Under the pieces are notes generated by a model. It did not search any database. It was not told the origin of the DNA and was given only the letters and a program-made list of their open reading frames with translations. Of a stretch of 64,000 nucleotides of DNA, positions 18,691 through 27,690 are shown piece by piece. Source of the DNA: Chryseolinea lacunae (GTDB lineage: Bacteria; Bacteroidota; Bacteroidia; Cytophagales; Cyclobacteriaceae); contig NZ_JAERRB010000020.1 of NCBI RefSeq assembly GCF_016735595.1, forward strand, positions 37,923-101,922, given 5' to 3'. The position numbers and the translations under genes are program-made. Each line of letters opens with the position of its first letter. Position 1 is the first letter of the stretch.

Positions 18691-18866
18691 GATTGCAGCA
18701 CCAAGGTCAGTTAGATGAATCCAGTGAGAAAGGAACGATTCTCCCGTTGCAAAGAAAAACCAGGGATGTTCAACTATCAGACAACTATAATCACCTCCCT
18801 ACGTTCACGGCAGAGAAATAAATTCCCAATCACGTTAAAAAAACATCCCTTAAAAAAACAAACCTC

Positions 18867-19229
18867 ATGGCAAACGTAAAAACAACGATCGAAGAGTGGA
18901 AAGTGAAAGACCTGGAAGACGGTTCTGCAATAACCATCAACGTCATCGACTGCACCGAACTGGGCAACGAATCGAAACCCGGAATTCAGGTATGCTACAT
19001 GGGCAACACCATCAACTATGAACCCTTGCTGGTAGAACGCCTGGCCTACAAAGCAACCAAGGCCGGTGTCACCGAGCTGCTGCTGGAAGACAACAGCTGG
19101 ATGGTGCACGAAGATCAATACGTGAAAAACTATCTCGTTCTCGGCTCTCCCCTCAAGGCACGCGTAGAAGTGAAATCGCGCAGCTCCAAGCCGGTCACAA
19201 AAGAATATGCCCTTCCTTTCGAGGTATAG
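18867..19229 (+). CDS. Hypothetical protein
   Basis: 120 residues, not recognised; no signal peptide, no membrane span, predicted mainly beta (VKTTIEEWKVKDLEDGSAITINVIDCTEL, KARVEVKSRSSKPVTKEYALPFEV). Followed after 21 bases by a small membrane protein on the same strand, so the two may be co-transcribed. Confidence 0.65.
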   Translation: MANVKTTIEEWKVKDLEDGSAITINVIDCTELGNESKPGIQVCYMGNTINYEPLLVERLAYKATKAGVTELLLEDNSWMVHEDQYVKNYLVLGSPLKARVEVKSRSSKPVTKEYALPFEV

Positions 19230-19250
19230 GCCCATCTTGTCAACAGCTGA

Positions 19251-19622
19251 ATGAGTAACTCCGACAAGCAAGCCTGCGGTGCACTGGCCAGTATCATCCT
19301 GATTCACGTCGCCGTTCTGCTTACGGGGTTACTCACTTCCCGTTTCTTTGTCATTGTCTATTTAAACTTAACAGCAAGTGTTTCACTGCTGATCTACTGG
19401 GCGCAAAAGCAAATCCGCATCCAACAACACATTGTTGAACGTCGGGAGATTCTGGTGTTAGGATTTGAGGTGTTGATCGCTGGCTACTCCATCTTTACAT
19501 TAACGGCAGAGCCCACGTGCACATTGACTGCTGTGCACGTTGTCTTGCTATCCATTCATCTTATTGCGTTGTTTGCGTTTTTCATTTTTATGCTCACCTT
19601 CCGGATAAAAAAGTTGTTCTGA
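19251..19622 (+). CDS. Four-span small membrane protein
   Basis: 123 residues with four hydrophobic segments (about 12-30, 33-50, 67-85, 93-115) and a basic end FRIKKLF. No family recognised. It lies 21 bases after the unknown gene at 18867 and is the last gene before the Reg_prop kinase, from which about 220 bases separate it. Confidence 0.6.
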   Translation: MSNSDKQACGALASIILIHVAVLLTGLLTSRFFVIVYLNLTASVSLLIYWAQKQIRIQQHIVERREILVLGFEVLIAGYSIFTLTAEPTCTLTAVHVVLLSIHLIALFAFFIFMLTFRIKKLF

Positions 19623-19718
19623 ACCAGACAAACCGGAGATCCCACAAGTCGATCAGGGAACTTTGAAAAAATTCCCGTCGATCAAAAAAATCTTCGTGAA
19701 AAACACCGGACCCCAAAA

Positions 19719-19738
19719 AATACACGAAAAGGTGTATT
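19719..19738. promoter_or_regulatory. NarL-type 7-2-7 palindrome upstream of the sensor kinase
   Basis: AATACAC and GTGTATT (19719-19725, 19732-19738) flank GAAAAG. The core TACACGA-AA-AGGTGTA (19721-19736) has the 7-2-7 spacing of NarL/FixJ-family sites and differs by one base from the palindrome at 23704. It lies 106 bases upstream of the kinase start. Confidence 0.55.
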
Positions 19739-19843
19739 GTCTCACCCTACGCATAGCGTCACTTTTGAATAGCCGTCTCTCAATCGCCGGATCGCATTCA
19801 ACAACCACTTCTTTAGTTTATCTTTCCTGTCTAACGATCACGC

Positions 19844-22800
19844 ATGCGGCGATCAGCCATTCAAACCCTCATCATCGCCCTGATTTTTTCGGGGGCACCA
19901 TCGCTGGCGCAGGAAGTGAATTTCGCGATCGTGAAAAGCGCATCCGAAAACATGAGCACACAAGTGCTCAACATGACACAGGACGCTCAAGGGTTTCTCT
20001 GGTTTTCTACACAACGCGGGTTGTTCAGATACGACGGTGCGTCCTATGTTGGCTATCACCACGAACCGTCCAACCCACATTCGCCGGCACAGGAAACCAT
20101 TGAGTGCCTCACGGCAGACAGCGCGGGTTTCATATGGTCAGCGCCACAGTGGATGGGCCTTGATCGCCTCGATCCCGCATCGGGCACCTTCCGTCATTTC
20201 CGACACGACCCAACCAACCCGGCCAGTCTGGGCAACGATTCGGTCATGGCGCTCCTCACCGATCGTGAGGGAACGTTGTGGATTGGAACCTATCAAGGTC
20301 TCGACAGGCTGGACAAAGGAGCATCCGATTTTGTGCACTACCGCCACGATCCTAACGATCCTTCATCGCTGAGTTTTAATGCCGTGCGATCGCTCTATGA
20401 AGATCGACAGGGAACACTCTGGGTCGGAACGGGAAGTGTTTTTAATCAGGGCAATCCGCGATTCAAAAGTGCCGGCGGCCTGAACAAGCTCAACAGAGCT
20501 ACGGGCAAGTTCACGCGCTATGTAAACGACGCTGACGATTCCCTTACGTTGACCGACAACCGCATCCGAACAATTTTTGAAGACAGCCGTGGCACGTTCT
20601 GGGTAGGCTCCGCCGGTGACGGACTGCACACGATGGATCGTGAAAAGGGGACTTTCAAAAGACATCGTTTCGACCCGTTGCATCCTGATAAACTTAGCAG
20701 ACCTGCGCTGAAACCTGCCTTGTTCTGGTCGGAAGATCACATCGCCTTCATCACCGAAGATCACACGGGCAAAATATTGATTGGAACATTTTCGGCGGGC
20801 ATCCATGTATATGATCCACTAACTAAAAAGGTAGCATGGTATGGTACAGACAAGAAGGCCTCCGGCAAACTTGAAGACGAACTTTTTTGGACAGCCTACA
20901 AAACGCGCGACAACACCGTGTGGATCAGTTCGTGGGGATCCAACCTCTATAAAATTGCGTCCGGACAAAATCCGGTGTCCTACAACAACACAAATAGAAT
21001 AACCATAGGCTTTGTTGAAGACGACGACCACAATCTGTGGATCGGCACAAATGAAGGACTGTTCTGCAAAGACAAGACGGGCAACGAAGTGCAATACCTG
21101 GTCTCGCCACAAGATCCAACGTCGCTCACCAACCTCACGTTTCCCATAGACAAAGACGGCGACAGACTTTTGGTACAATCCACCTTCGGCCTCTATTTTT
21201 TCGACGTACAGAAAAGACAGTACACCAGGTTTCTCCATTACGATCCCAACAACCCAAACAGCGTTCCTTCCGACACGATTCCCCGCGTCAGAAAAACCAC
21301 CGAAGGCAATTTGTGGATTGCCACCTATAAGGGGCTCGCATTTTGGAATGCAACGTCGGGGGCCGTCAAACGTTTTTTGAACGATCCACACGACAGCACC
21401 TCACTCATCAACAACCAGGTTGTGTGGATCGAGTTCGACAGCAACAAAAATCTTTGGATCGGAACAACGGGTGGGCTGTGCAAGCTTGAAACGAGTACAG
21501 AACGTTTCAAACGATATCCCGCTATTGTGGGTGTGCTCAACATCATGGAAGACAGCAAGGGAAATCTCTGGGTGGGTGGTCAGGATGGGCTTTTCAAATA
21601 CGATGCCGGCAAGGATGTGTTCACCAAATTCAAAGACGAATTCTTCATCCTGCCGCCGCAGTTGCAGGCCGGCTGGCTCATGGAAGATCAGCAAAACAAT
21701 TTCTGGATGGGCACATCCGAAGGCATCGTTCAACTGCGCACGGGCAACAACCTGAGGCCTGTAGTGTTTGGGAAACCATTTGGCGTGGATGGTCTGCGCC
21801 TCACGGGCGGCTATGTTCGCCAGGATGGAACGTTGGTGTTTGGCGAAGCCGCTGGCTATTTCGAAATAAACCCTGCCCTGCTCACACCAAACAACTCTTT
21901 TCACCAGGTTGCCATAACACATTTTTCACTCAACAACGAGCCCATGCTGCCCGGCACCGGCATACTTTTCGAGGCACTGGTCAACACGAAGGAAATAAAA
22001 CTTGCTCACAATCAAAACACGTTCGCGTTCGAATTTGCCGGCATCGATTTCAACAGCGAACGCCAGGCACCTCATCTTGTATACATGCTGGAAAACTACG
22101 ACAACACCTGGCGCAAGGCCGGCAGCGAAAAAACGGGCCACTACTTCAACGTCCCCGCAGGAACCTACCGCTTCAAGGTCAGGGCCTTCGATGCCATTGG
22201 AAATGCAGTGGAGAAAACCATGGTGATTATTATCACACCGCCGTGGTGGCGGAGCTGGTGGGCCTATAGTCTACTGTTCATTGTGATGGGCACCACGGCC
22301 TATGCCGCATACAGTGGCCGCGTGGCAAAACTGAAAGAACAGCAGGCAACACAGATTCGTGTCATGGTGGCCACACAGGAGCAGGAACGCAAACGCATTT
22401 CAAGAGATCTTCACGACGGCGTGGGCACCCGGCTGTCGGCACTCAAAATGTTTGTTTCCACGCTGCACGAAAAAGCCGCCCTGCAAAACGACAAAGAGAT
22501 GACCACCCTTGCCAAAAGCTCGGAACAATTCATAACCGAAGTGATCTCCGACGTCAGAAGCCTGTTGCTGAATCTCAGCCCCTCCGTGCTTGAAGAGTTT
22601 GGCTATGTCACGGCCGTGGAAGGATTAATCAACAAACTGAACGAGACAAAACAAACATCTTTCTCACTAACCCTGTTTGGCATGGAGAACCGTCTGCAAC
22701 AGGACTATGAACTTGCCCTCTACAGAATCACGCAGGAACTTATCAACAATGCACTGAAACACGCCGAGGCAAAACATGTTACCCTTCAGATTGGCCGCCG

Positions 22801-22993
22801 CGACAACAAGATCATTCTCATGATTGAAGACGACGGAAAAGGTTTCGATGTCACGGCCCACCGTCACGGCTACGGCTTGCAAAACCTGGCTGCCCGAACA
22901 AAACTCATGCAGGGCATCATCACCATCGACTCCATTCCCTCGAAAGGCACAAGTGTATCCATAGAGATCCCATATGAATTTAACACCCCATGA
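19844..22993 (+). CDS. Reg_prop/Y_Y_Y sensor histidine kinase (NarX/DesK-type core)
   Basis: 1049 residues. A signal peptide (ending PSLAQ) leads to a periplasmic sensor made of two-component-regulator propeller repeats (about 35-640; many GFLWFSTQRGLFRYDG- and NLWIGT-type blades), then a Y_Y_Y domain (about 725-795), one transmembrane span (about 802-822) and a cytoplasmic HisKA_3 domain with H857 in ERKRISRDLHDGVGTRLSAL, followed by HATPase_c (N box NNALKHAEAKHV, DDGKGF, GYGLQNLAAR). Unlike hybrid two-component systems of this phylum there is no receiver or AraC domain on the same chain; the partner is the LuxR-type regulator whose ATG overlaps this stop by four bases. Such sensors commonly read glycans or other periplasmic ligands; the ligand here is unknown. 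Confidence 0.9.
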   Translation: MRRSAIQTLIIALIFSGAPSLAQEVNFAIVKSASENMSTQVLNMTQDAQGFLWFSTQRGLFRYDGASYVGYHHEPSNPHSPAQETIECLTADSAGFIWSAPQWMGLDRLDPASGTFRHFRHDPTNPASLGNDSVMALLTDREGTLWIGTYQGLDRLDKGASDFVHYRHDPNDPSSLSFNAVRSLYEDRQGTLWVGTGSVFNQGNPRFKSAGGLNKLNRATGKFTRYVNDADDSLTLTDNRIRTIFEDSRGTFWVGSAGDGLHTMDREKGTFKRHRFDPLHPDKLSRPALKPALFWSEDHIAFITEDHTGKILIGTFSAGIHVYDPLTKKVAWYGTDKKASGKLEDELFWTAYKTRDNTVWISSWGSNLYKIASGQNPVSYNNTNRITIGFVEDDDHNLWIGTNEGLFCKDKTGNEVQYLVSPQDPTSLTNLTFPIDKDGDRLLVQSTFGLYFFDVQKRQYTRFLHYDPNNPNSVPSDTIPRVRKTTEGNLWIATYKGLAFWNATSGAVKRFLNDPHDSTSLINNQVVWIEFDSNKNLWIGTTGGLCKLETSTERFKRYPAIVGVLNIMEDSKGNLWVGGQDGLFKYDAGKDVFTKFKDEFFILPPQLQAGWLMEDQQNNFWMGTSEGIVQLRTGNNLRPVVFGKPFGVDGLRLTGGYVRQDGTLVFGEAAGYFEINPALLTPNNSFHQVAITHFSLNNEPMLPGTGILFEALVNTKEIKLAHNQNTFAFEFAGIDFNSERQAPHLVYMLENYDNTWRKAGSEKTGHYFNVPAGTYRFKVRAFDAIGNAVEKTMVIIITPPWWRSWWAYSLLFIVMGTTAYAAYSGRVAKLKEQQATQIRVMVATQEQERKRISRDLHDGVGTRLSALKMFVSTLHEKAALQNDKEMTTLAKSSEQFITEVISDVRSLLLNLSPSVLEEFGYVTAVEGLINKLNETKQTSFSLTLFGMENRLQQDYELALYRITQELINNALKHAEAKHVTLQIGRRDNKIILMIEDDGKGFDVTAHRHGYGLQNLAARTKLMQGIITIDSIPSKGTSVSIEIPYEFNTP

Positions 22994-23640
22994 GCAGCTA
23001 TACGTTTTCGTTGAACATATTGATTGTAGACGATCATCAGATGATAACGGATGGGCTGTCGCAAATCCTCCGGTCCGAAAAAACAATCGACCAGATCCAC
23101 ATGGCAAAGAATGGTTATGAAGCGATTGACATCGCGCGAACAGAAGCCATCGACATCATCATTATGGACATCAACATGCCGAAGCTCAGCGGCGCAGAAG
23201 CCACAAAAATCATAAAGGCAGAATATCCCGCCATCAAAATCATTGTGGTGAGCATGCTGGGCGAAGCGCCGGTGGTGAACAAACTCCTGAAGGCGGGCGC
23301 AGACGCATTCATCCACAAAGACGCCGGAAAAGCAGAGCTCATCAAAGCGATCGACAAAGTGATGCACAACGAAAAATATGTGAGCCCCGAAATTTCGATG
23401 AACCTCTTCAACCACCTCAACGAAACCGGAAAAACCGCCGCCACCGAAAAACACCTCACAAAACGCGAGCTTGAAATTATTGGTCAGATCTCCAATGGAC
23501 TTACCAATAACGAAATCGCCGCAAAACTATTCCTCAGCAGCGTCACCGTCGACACCCACCGAAAAAACATACTCGCCAAACTTGGCCTCAAGAACACAGC
23601 CGCCCTCGTGCGATACGCCGTGGAGAACAAGCTGATCTAA
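22990..23640 (+). CDS. LuxR/NarL-family response regulator
   Basis: 216 residues: receiver (1-125, DD at 14-15, phospho-acceptor D60 in IIIMDINMPKLSG, Lys in HKDAG) and a LuxR-type HTH (about 150-212, LTKRELEIIGQISNGLTNNEIAAKLFLSSVTVDTHRKNILAKL). It overlaps the kinase gene by four bases (ATGA). The flanking palindromes at 19719, 23678 and 23704 have the symmetry expected for binding of a dimer of this family, so autoregulation and control of the next gene are likely (inference). Confidence 0.93.
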   Translation: MSSYTFSLNILIVDDHQMITDGLSQILRSEKTIDQIHMAKNGYEAIDIARTEAIDIIIMDINMPKLSGAEATKIIKAEYPAIKIIVVSMLGEAPVVNKLLKAGADAFIHKDAGKAELIKAIDKVMHNEKYVSPEISMNLFNHLNETGKTAATEKHLTKRELEIIGQISNGLTNNEIAAKLFLSSVTVDTHRKNILAKLGLKNTAALVRYAVENKLI

Positions 23641-23677
23641 ACTGTTCCGTCATTTTATTGCTGATTGCCTCTTGGTG

Positions 23678-23695
23678 CTACTCCTTTTGGAGTAG
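23678..23695. promoter_or_regulatory. NarL-type 7-2-7 palindrome (site 1 of a pair)
   Basis: CTACTCC-TTTT-GGAGTAG is a perfect palindrome. Its left half TACTCCT fits the NarL heptamer TACYYMT and the right half faces it at 2-base spacing. It lies 38 bases after the regulator stop and 25 bases centre to centre from the next palindrome. Confidence 0.6.
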
Positions 23696-23703
23696 GCGAT
23701 AAT

Positions 23704-23719
23704 TACACCAAAAGGTGTA
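23704..23719. promoter_or_regulatory. NarL-type 7-2-7 palindrome (site 2 of a pair)
   Basis: TACACC-AAAA-GGTGTA is a perfect 16-bp palindrome and continues as GGTGTATTG like the site upstream of the kinase. It sits about 190 bases before the beta-lactamase-like gene at 23907, so it could control that gene, or form part of a terminator-proximal element of the regulator operon. Confidence 0.6.
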
Positions 23720-23906
23720 TTGAAACCCCTATGCCAACGCGACACCTTTGAATGTCTTGTTCAAGCATCCGAAGGTTATCTGCACAAAACGTCGCGCCGT
23801 TAACGTGTGACCCTTTGTCATCATGAACGTGTCCGCTCATGAGTGACTAGCCGGCGTGTACAGCACAAGCATCCTCGTAAAAAAAACAAAACCAACCACT
23901 CAGAAA

Positions 23907-25592
23907 ATGAAACGAATTCCTGGCATCCTTTTCCTGATCGCACTGAGCGTTTCACTAAACGCCCAACCCCTGTCCACACAAGACCAACACGTTGTCGACA
24001 GCATCATGAACGCAAACTATAAACCCGATGAACCGGGCGCCGTTTTGCTGATTGCAAAAGCCGGCAAGCCCATCTACAGGAAAGCCTTTGGGCTGTCTAA
24101 TCTGGAGTTTAACGTGCCAAACAAACCCGAGAACATTTTCCGGATCGCTTCCATGACCAAACAATTCACCGCAGTTTGTGTGCTGCAACTGGCGCAACGC
24201 GGAAAGCTGAATTTGCAGGACGACATTAAAAAATATTTGCCCGACTACAACAGCCACGGCCGGCGCATAACCATCGAACACTTGCTAAGCCACACCAGCG
24301 GCATACCCGACTTTGCAGAGAAAAAAGATTTTCCCGCCCAAATGGTCCTGACCCAATCGCCCGGCGAACTCATGAATTTTTTCATGAACGACTCGCTCAC
24401 CTTCGAACCCGGAACAAACTGGGGCTACAGCAATTCAGGCTACGTGGTGGCCGGCCTGATTGTTGAAAAAGTTTCGGGCCTCCCGCTAAACGAATACATC
24501 CGGGAAAACATTTTTGCACCGTTGGACATGAATCACTCTGCAATAGGCAACTATGATAGCCTGGTGCGGAATGCGTCCTATGGCTACATCAATGCCGCCA
24601 GCGGAAAATACATGCCGATTCTCTACATGAGCTGGAGTTGGCCCTACGCGGCCGGCAACATCATCAGCAACGTAGACGATCTTCTGAAATGGGACAACGC
24701 GCTGTATACTGAAAAAATTCTGAAGAAGGAATGGACCGAAAAAGCCTGGCGATCGGTGGTGTTGCCTGACGGACAAAACGCCAACTACGGTTTCGGATGG
24801 ACCAGCAACAACTATAAAGGCATTCAATTTATTGACCACGCCGGTGGCATGGCCGGTTTCAGTTCCGATGCCATACGCATCCCTTCAAAGCAGTTATACA
24901 TGGTCATCCTTTCAAATAAACCCATTTGGACGGTGCCGGTCTTGTCGTCAATAGCCTTGCAACTGATACATGCACCAAGGCAACCCATCAACCACCTGAC
25001 TCAAAAAGCACTCAACGACTACACGGGCGTGTATGCCATCAGCCAATCGTTCTATGCCAAGGCCCCGGGCGAAACCTTGTATCAATATTTCACGGTGCGT
25101 GATGACACGCTGTTTGCACAATCGCCGGGTTATCCCAAAAGCGTATTGGTCAATGTGGGCAAAGATCTTTTTGCATGGGCATGGTGGAAAAATTCGTATT
25201 GCGAATTCCGGCGCGACAAGAAGGGCAAGGTGATTTCGGCGGAGTTCTATAACGAGCCCGTCCAAACCGGTCCACGCAACGTGCAAAAGAAAACCGACCT
25301 TCCCCTTCCAAAAGCAAAACAGGCCGTCACCCTGGCCGCTGCAAAACTGGCGTTGTTCAGTGGCAAATATGATTTCACAGGCGGACTTGTTTTGTCTATA
25401 ACAACTGAAGGAGACCGAATCTATTTCCAGATGCCCGGCCAGCAAAAGGAAGAGTTTTTTGCCGAGAACGAAACCAACCTGTTTTCAAAAGCCACAGACA
25501 GCACCATTGAATTTACCGAAGACAAAGGCAAAATATCCGGAATGGTCTTTAAGGTTCAAGGCACCCAATATCCCGGCAAAAAGATGGAATGA
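23907..25592 (+). CDS. Serine beta-lactamase-fold hydrolase with C-terminal extension
   Basis: 561 residues from ATG 23907 (signal peptide MKRIPGILFLIALSVSLNAQ; the frame is open back to 23856 without one). The class C beta-lactamase/DD-peptidase fold covers about 20-365 with S82-M-T-K85, Y174-S-N176 and a third motif HAGG (DHAGGMAGF). Residues 375-561 form a DUF3471-like beta extension common in Bacteroidota homologues. Periplasmic; candidate esterase, peptidase or muropeptide-acting enzyme, and not evidence of antibiotic resistance by itself. Its promoter region contains the paired NarL-type palindromes. Confidence 0.85.
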   Translation: MKRIPGILFLIALSVSLNAQPLSTQDQHVVDSIMNANYKPDEPGAVLLIAKAGKPIYRKAFGLSNLEFNVPNKPENIFRIASMTKQFTAVCVLQLAQRGKLNLQDDIKKYLPDYNSHGRRITIEHLLSHTSGIPDFAEKKDFPAQMVLTQSPGELMNFFMNDSLTFEPGTNWGYSNSGYVVAGLIVEKVSGLPLNEYIRENIFAPLDMNHSAIGNYDSLVRNASYGYINAASGKYMPILYMSWSWPYAAGNIISNVDDLLKWDNALYTEKILKKEWTEKAWRSVVLPDGQNANYGFGWTSNNYKGIQFIDHAGGMAGFSSDAIRIPSKQLYMVILSNKPIWTVPVLSSIALQLIHAPRQPINHLTQKALNDYTGVYAISQSFYAKAPGETLYQYFTVRDDTLFAQSPGYPKSVLVNVGKDLFAWAWWKNSYCEFRRDKKGKVISAEFYNEPVQTGPRNVQKKTDLPLPKAKQAVTLAAAKLALFSGKYDFTGGLVLSITTEGDRIYFQMPGQQKEEFFAENETNLFSKATDSTIEFTEDKGKISGMVFKVQGTQYPGKKME

Positions 25593-25677
25593 CAGGCTTC
25601 GCCAACTACTGACCAAATTGATCTAACTTGATACTACCTGAGAAACAATGTTGTCGGATTTTTAAACCCTCAATCCT

Positions 25678-27168
25678 ATGAAAAATAGTACCTTCCTGCT
25701 CACGTCCCTCTTTCTCTTGTTCGTCGGGTGCAAAACTGCCGCCGACAAAGCCGACGTTGCCACACCCGAGTCGCTGGGCATCTCGTCGCAAGCTATTTTG
25801 AATTTTATTGAAGCCGCAGAAAAGGAACGCAAAGATGAACTGCACAGCTTTGTGCTGTTGCGTCATGGACAAATTGCCGCGCAAGGATGGTGGAACCCCT
25901 ACAACCCCGACACACCACAACAGCTTTTCTCTCTAAGCAAAAGCTTTACCTCCACCGCCATCGGCATTGCCCAGGCAGAAGGTTTATTAAACATCAACGA
26001 CAAAGTGATCTCCTTCTTTCCCGACGAAACCCCGAAAGAACCTTCCGACAATCTGAACGCCATGCGCATTCGCGACTTGCTGACGATGACCACGGGCCAC
26101 AACGACGACGCCACCGACCGGATGATGCAAGACACAACGGGCTGGCTCAAAGGATTTCTATCACTTCCCGTCGAGCACAAGCCCGGAACGCACTTCGTCT
26201 ACAACAGTGCGGCCACCTACATGCTCTCGGCCATCATTCAAAAAAAATCCGGTAAAACCCTCTTCGATTACCTAACACCCCGGCTCTTCGAACCCATGGG
26301 CATTGAACACGCCTCCTGGGAAACTTCGCCCGCAGGAATCAACATCGGTGGCTGGGGCCTGAAGGTGCGCACCGCCGACATTGCACGACTCGGTCAGCTC
26401 TATCTGCAAAAAGGGATGTGGGAGGGAAAACAACTTGTGCCGGCGGCATGGGTGGAAGACGCTACAAAAAAACAGACCTCAAACGGCAGCAACCCAGACA
26501 GCGATTGGGAGCAAGGCTATGGCTATCAGTTCTGGCGTTGTCGTCATGATCTATACCGGGGCGATGGAGCCTTTGGGCAATATTGCATTGTGTTTCCTAA
26601 ACAGGATGCAGTGCTGGCCATCACATCCGGCACCAACGACATGGGTGCCATCATGAACCTCGTGTGGGACCACCTGCTGCCGGCAATGAGTGAACAGCCC
26701 GTAGCAGAAAATACAAATGCCTTCACGGCCTTGCAAAAAAAACTTGGCGATCTAAACCTCTCCATAATAAAAGGAACGGCGGTTTCGCCACATATCGAAA
26801 CCATGTCCAACCACGCCTACACCCTGCAACAAAATCCCGACGGTTTTGCCAGCATCACATTCGATCTCAAACCCGATGCTCCGGTCATCACGTTTAGCAT
26901 GCCCGATAAATCTTTTACCATCCCCGTCGGAAACGGCGCATTGAAGACCGGCACATACATCGTTCCGTTTGTTGGAGAAACTCCCGTGGCATCAAGCGGT
27001 GCCTGGATATCGCCCGACACGCTGCTGTTCCGCACCTATTTCTACGAAACACCTTTATACTTCACACACAAGGTTGCGTTCAACAAAAACGACATAACCA
27101 TTTTCCGCACGGGCAATCTGGAGTTTGGTCCGCTAACAAGAGTGGAGATGAAAGGGACACTGAAATAG
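25678..27168 (+). CDS. Serine beta-lactamase-family lipoprotein
   Basis: 496 residues. Lipoprotein signal MKNSTFLLTSLFLLFVGC. The class C-like serine hydrolase fold carries S85-L-S-K88 (SLSKSFTSTAIGIAQ) and Y175-N-S177, with a C-terminal beta domain (about 365-496). It lies 85 bases after the previous beta-lactamase-fold gene on the same strand but the proteins are not close copies, since motif surroundings differ. Probably acts in the periplasm, tethered to a membrane. Substrate unknown. Confidence 0.83.
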   Translation: MKNSTFLLTSLFLLFVGCKTAADKADVATPESLGISSQAILNFIEAAEKERKDELHSFVLLRHGQIAAQGWWNPYNPDTPQQLFSLSKSFTSTAIGIAQAEGLLNINDKVISFFPDETPKEPSDNLNAMRIRDLLTMTTGHNDDATDRMMQDTTGWLKGFLSLPVEHKPGTHFVYNSAATYMLSAIIQKKSGKTLFDYLTPRLFEPMGIEHASWETSPAGINIGGWGLKVRTADIARLGQLYLQKGMWEGKQLVPAAWVEDATKKQTSNGSNPDSDWEQGYGYQFWRCRHDLYRGDGAFGQYCIVFPKQDAVLAITSGTNDMGAIMNLVWDHLLPAMSEQPVAENTNAFTALQKKLGDLNLSIIKGTAVSPHIETMSNHAYTLQQNPDGFASITFDLKPDAPVITFSMPDKSFTIPVGNGALKTGTYIVPFVGETPVASSGAWISPDTLLFRTYFYETPLYFTHKVAFNKNDITIFRTGNLEFGPLTRVEMKGTLK

Positions 27169-27432
27169 CACCGTCACGAGTCGTCACGACAACTTGCGAT
27201 AGAGAATCACTTCTCTTCGGTCTTTGTATTTTCTGATAGCGATCGCCATGAAGCTAGCGTGTAACGATGAAGTTGTTCAGAAAAGCCTCGTCGATGTCGC
27301 GGAGGAAGTGTGGTTCGAGATTAGACAACTGCTCAAAGCCCTCCGCGGCTTCCGGTTTTTGTCCAGAAGCGCAAATCTTTTTCCGCACGACCTATGTGTA
27401 ATTCGAACACTTTGAGTATATTCGTTTCATAG

Positions 27433-27477
27433 AGCCCATCTATTCTGCAATCGACATTGCAGAGAGATGGGCTTTTT
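27433..27477 (+). terminator. Intrinsic terminator, GCCCATC family
   Basis: Two stacked stems, AGCCCATCT (27433-27441) with AGATGGGCT (27465-27473) and inner TCTGCAAT (27444-27451) with ATTGCAGA (27456-27463), followed by TTTTT. The outer stem matches the hairpin at 15040 and the half-site at 8951. Confidence 0.85.
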
Positions 27478-27649
27478 CATTTTCCTAAACCTGTTGATCC
27501 ACCATGTTGTTTCCACCAATCCCGATCTGCTCGGGTGTCGCCGCTGATTTTAATGTCCATCGCTCATCCATTCCCTCCGAAACGCTCCCTGTTTTGAAAA
27601 CCGGCACAACGGTCCACTATTCGCCGCGGCGTCTAAACTACTCCAACGA

Positions 27650-27657
27650 TACTTTTA
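27650..27657 (+). promoter_or_regulatory. Candidate -7 box of the GH18 gene
   Basis: TACTTTTA matches seven of eight positions of TAnnTTTG and lies 33 bases before the ATG. No clear TTTG -33 element stands at the expected distance, so this is tentative. Confidence 0.3.
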
Positions 27658-27690
27658 TCAATGCATTAAACACCTAAACCAAACACCCTT

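Larger units (their letters stand above)
27169..27690. other. 522-base intergenic region
   Basis: A 63-codon plus-strand frame (27224-27415) has no recognisable motif and is not called. A strong terminator hairpin lies at 27433-27477, 265 bases beyond the last stop, so either the preceding transcript has a long 3' tail or a small RNA ends there. The 3' part carries a -7 box for the GH18 gene. Confidence 0.5.

Noticed and set aside
23907..27168. Reading the two beta-lactamase-fold genes as antibiotic-resistance determinants
   Set aside because: SxxK and YxN motifs only show the fold. The long C-terminal beta extensions and context fit housekeeping esterase/peptidase relatives common in Bacteroidota.
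27224..27415. 63-codon plus-strand frame between the serine hydrolase and GH18 genes
   Set aside because: No recognisable similarity, no start signal. It might be part of an untranslated RNA that ends at the 27433 terminator.
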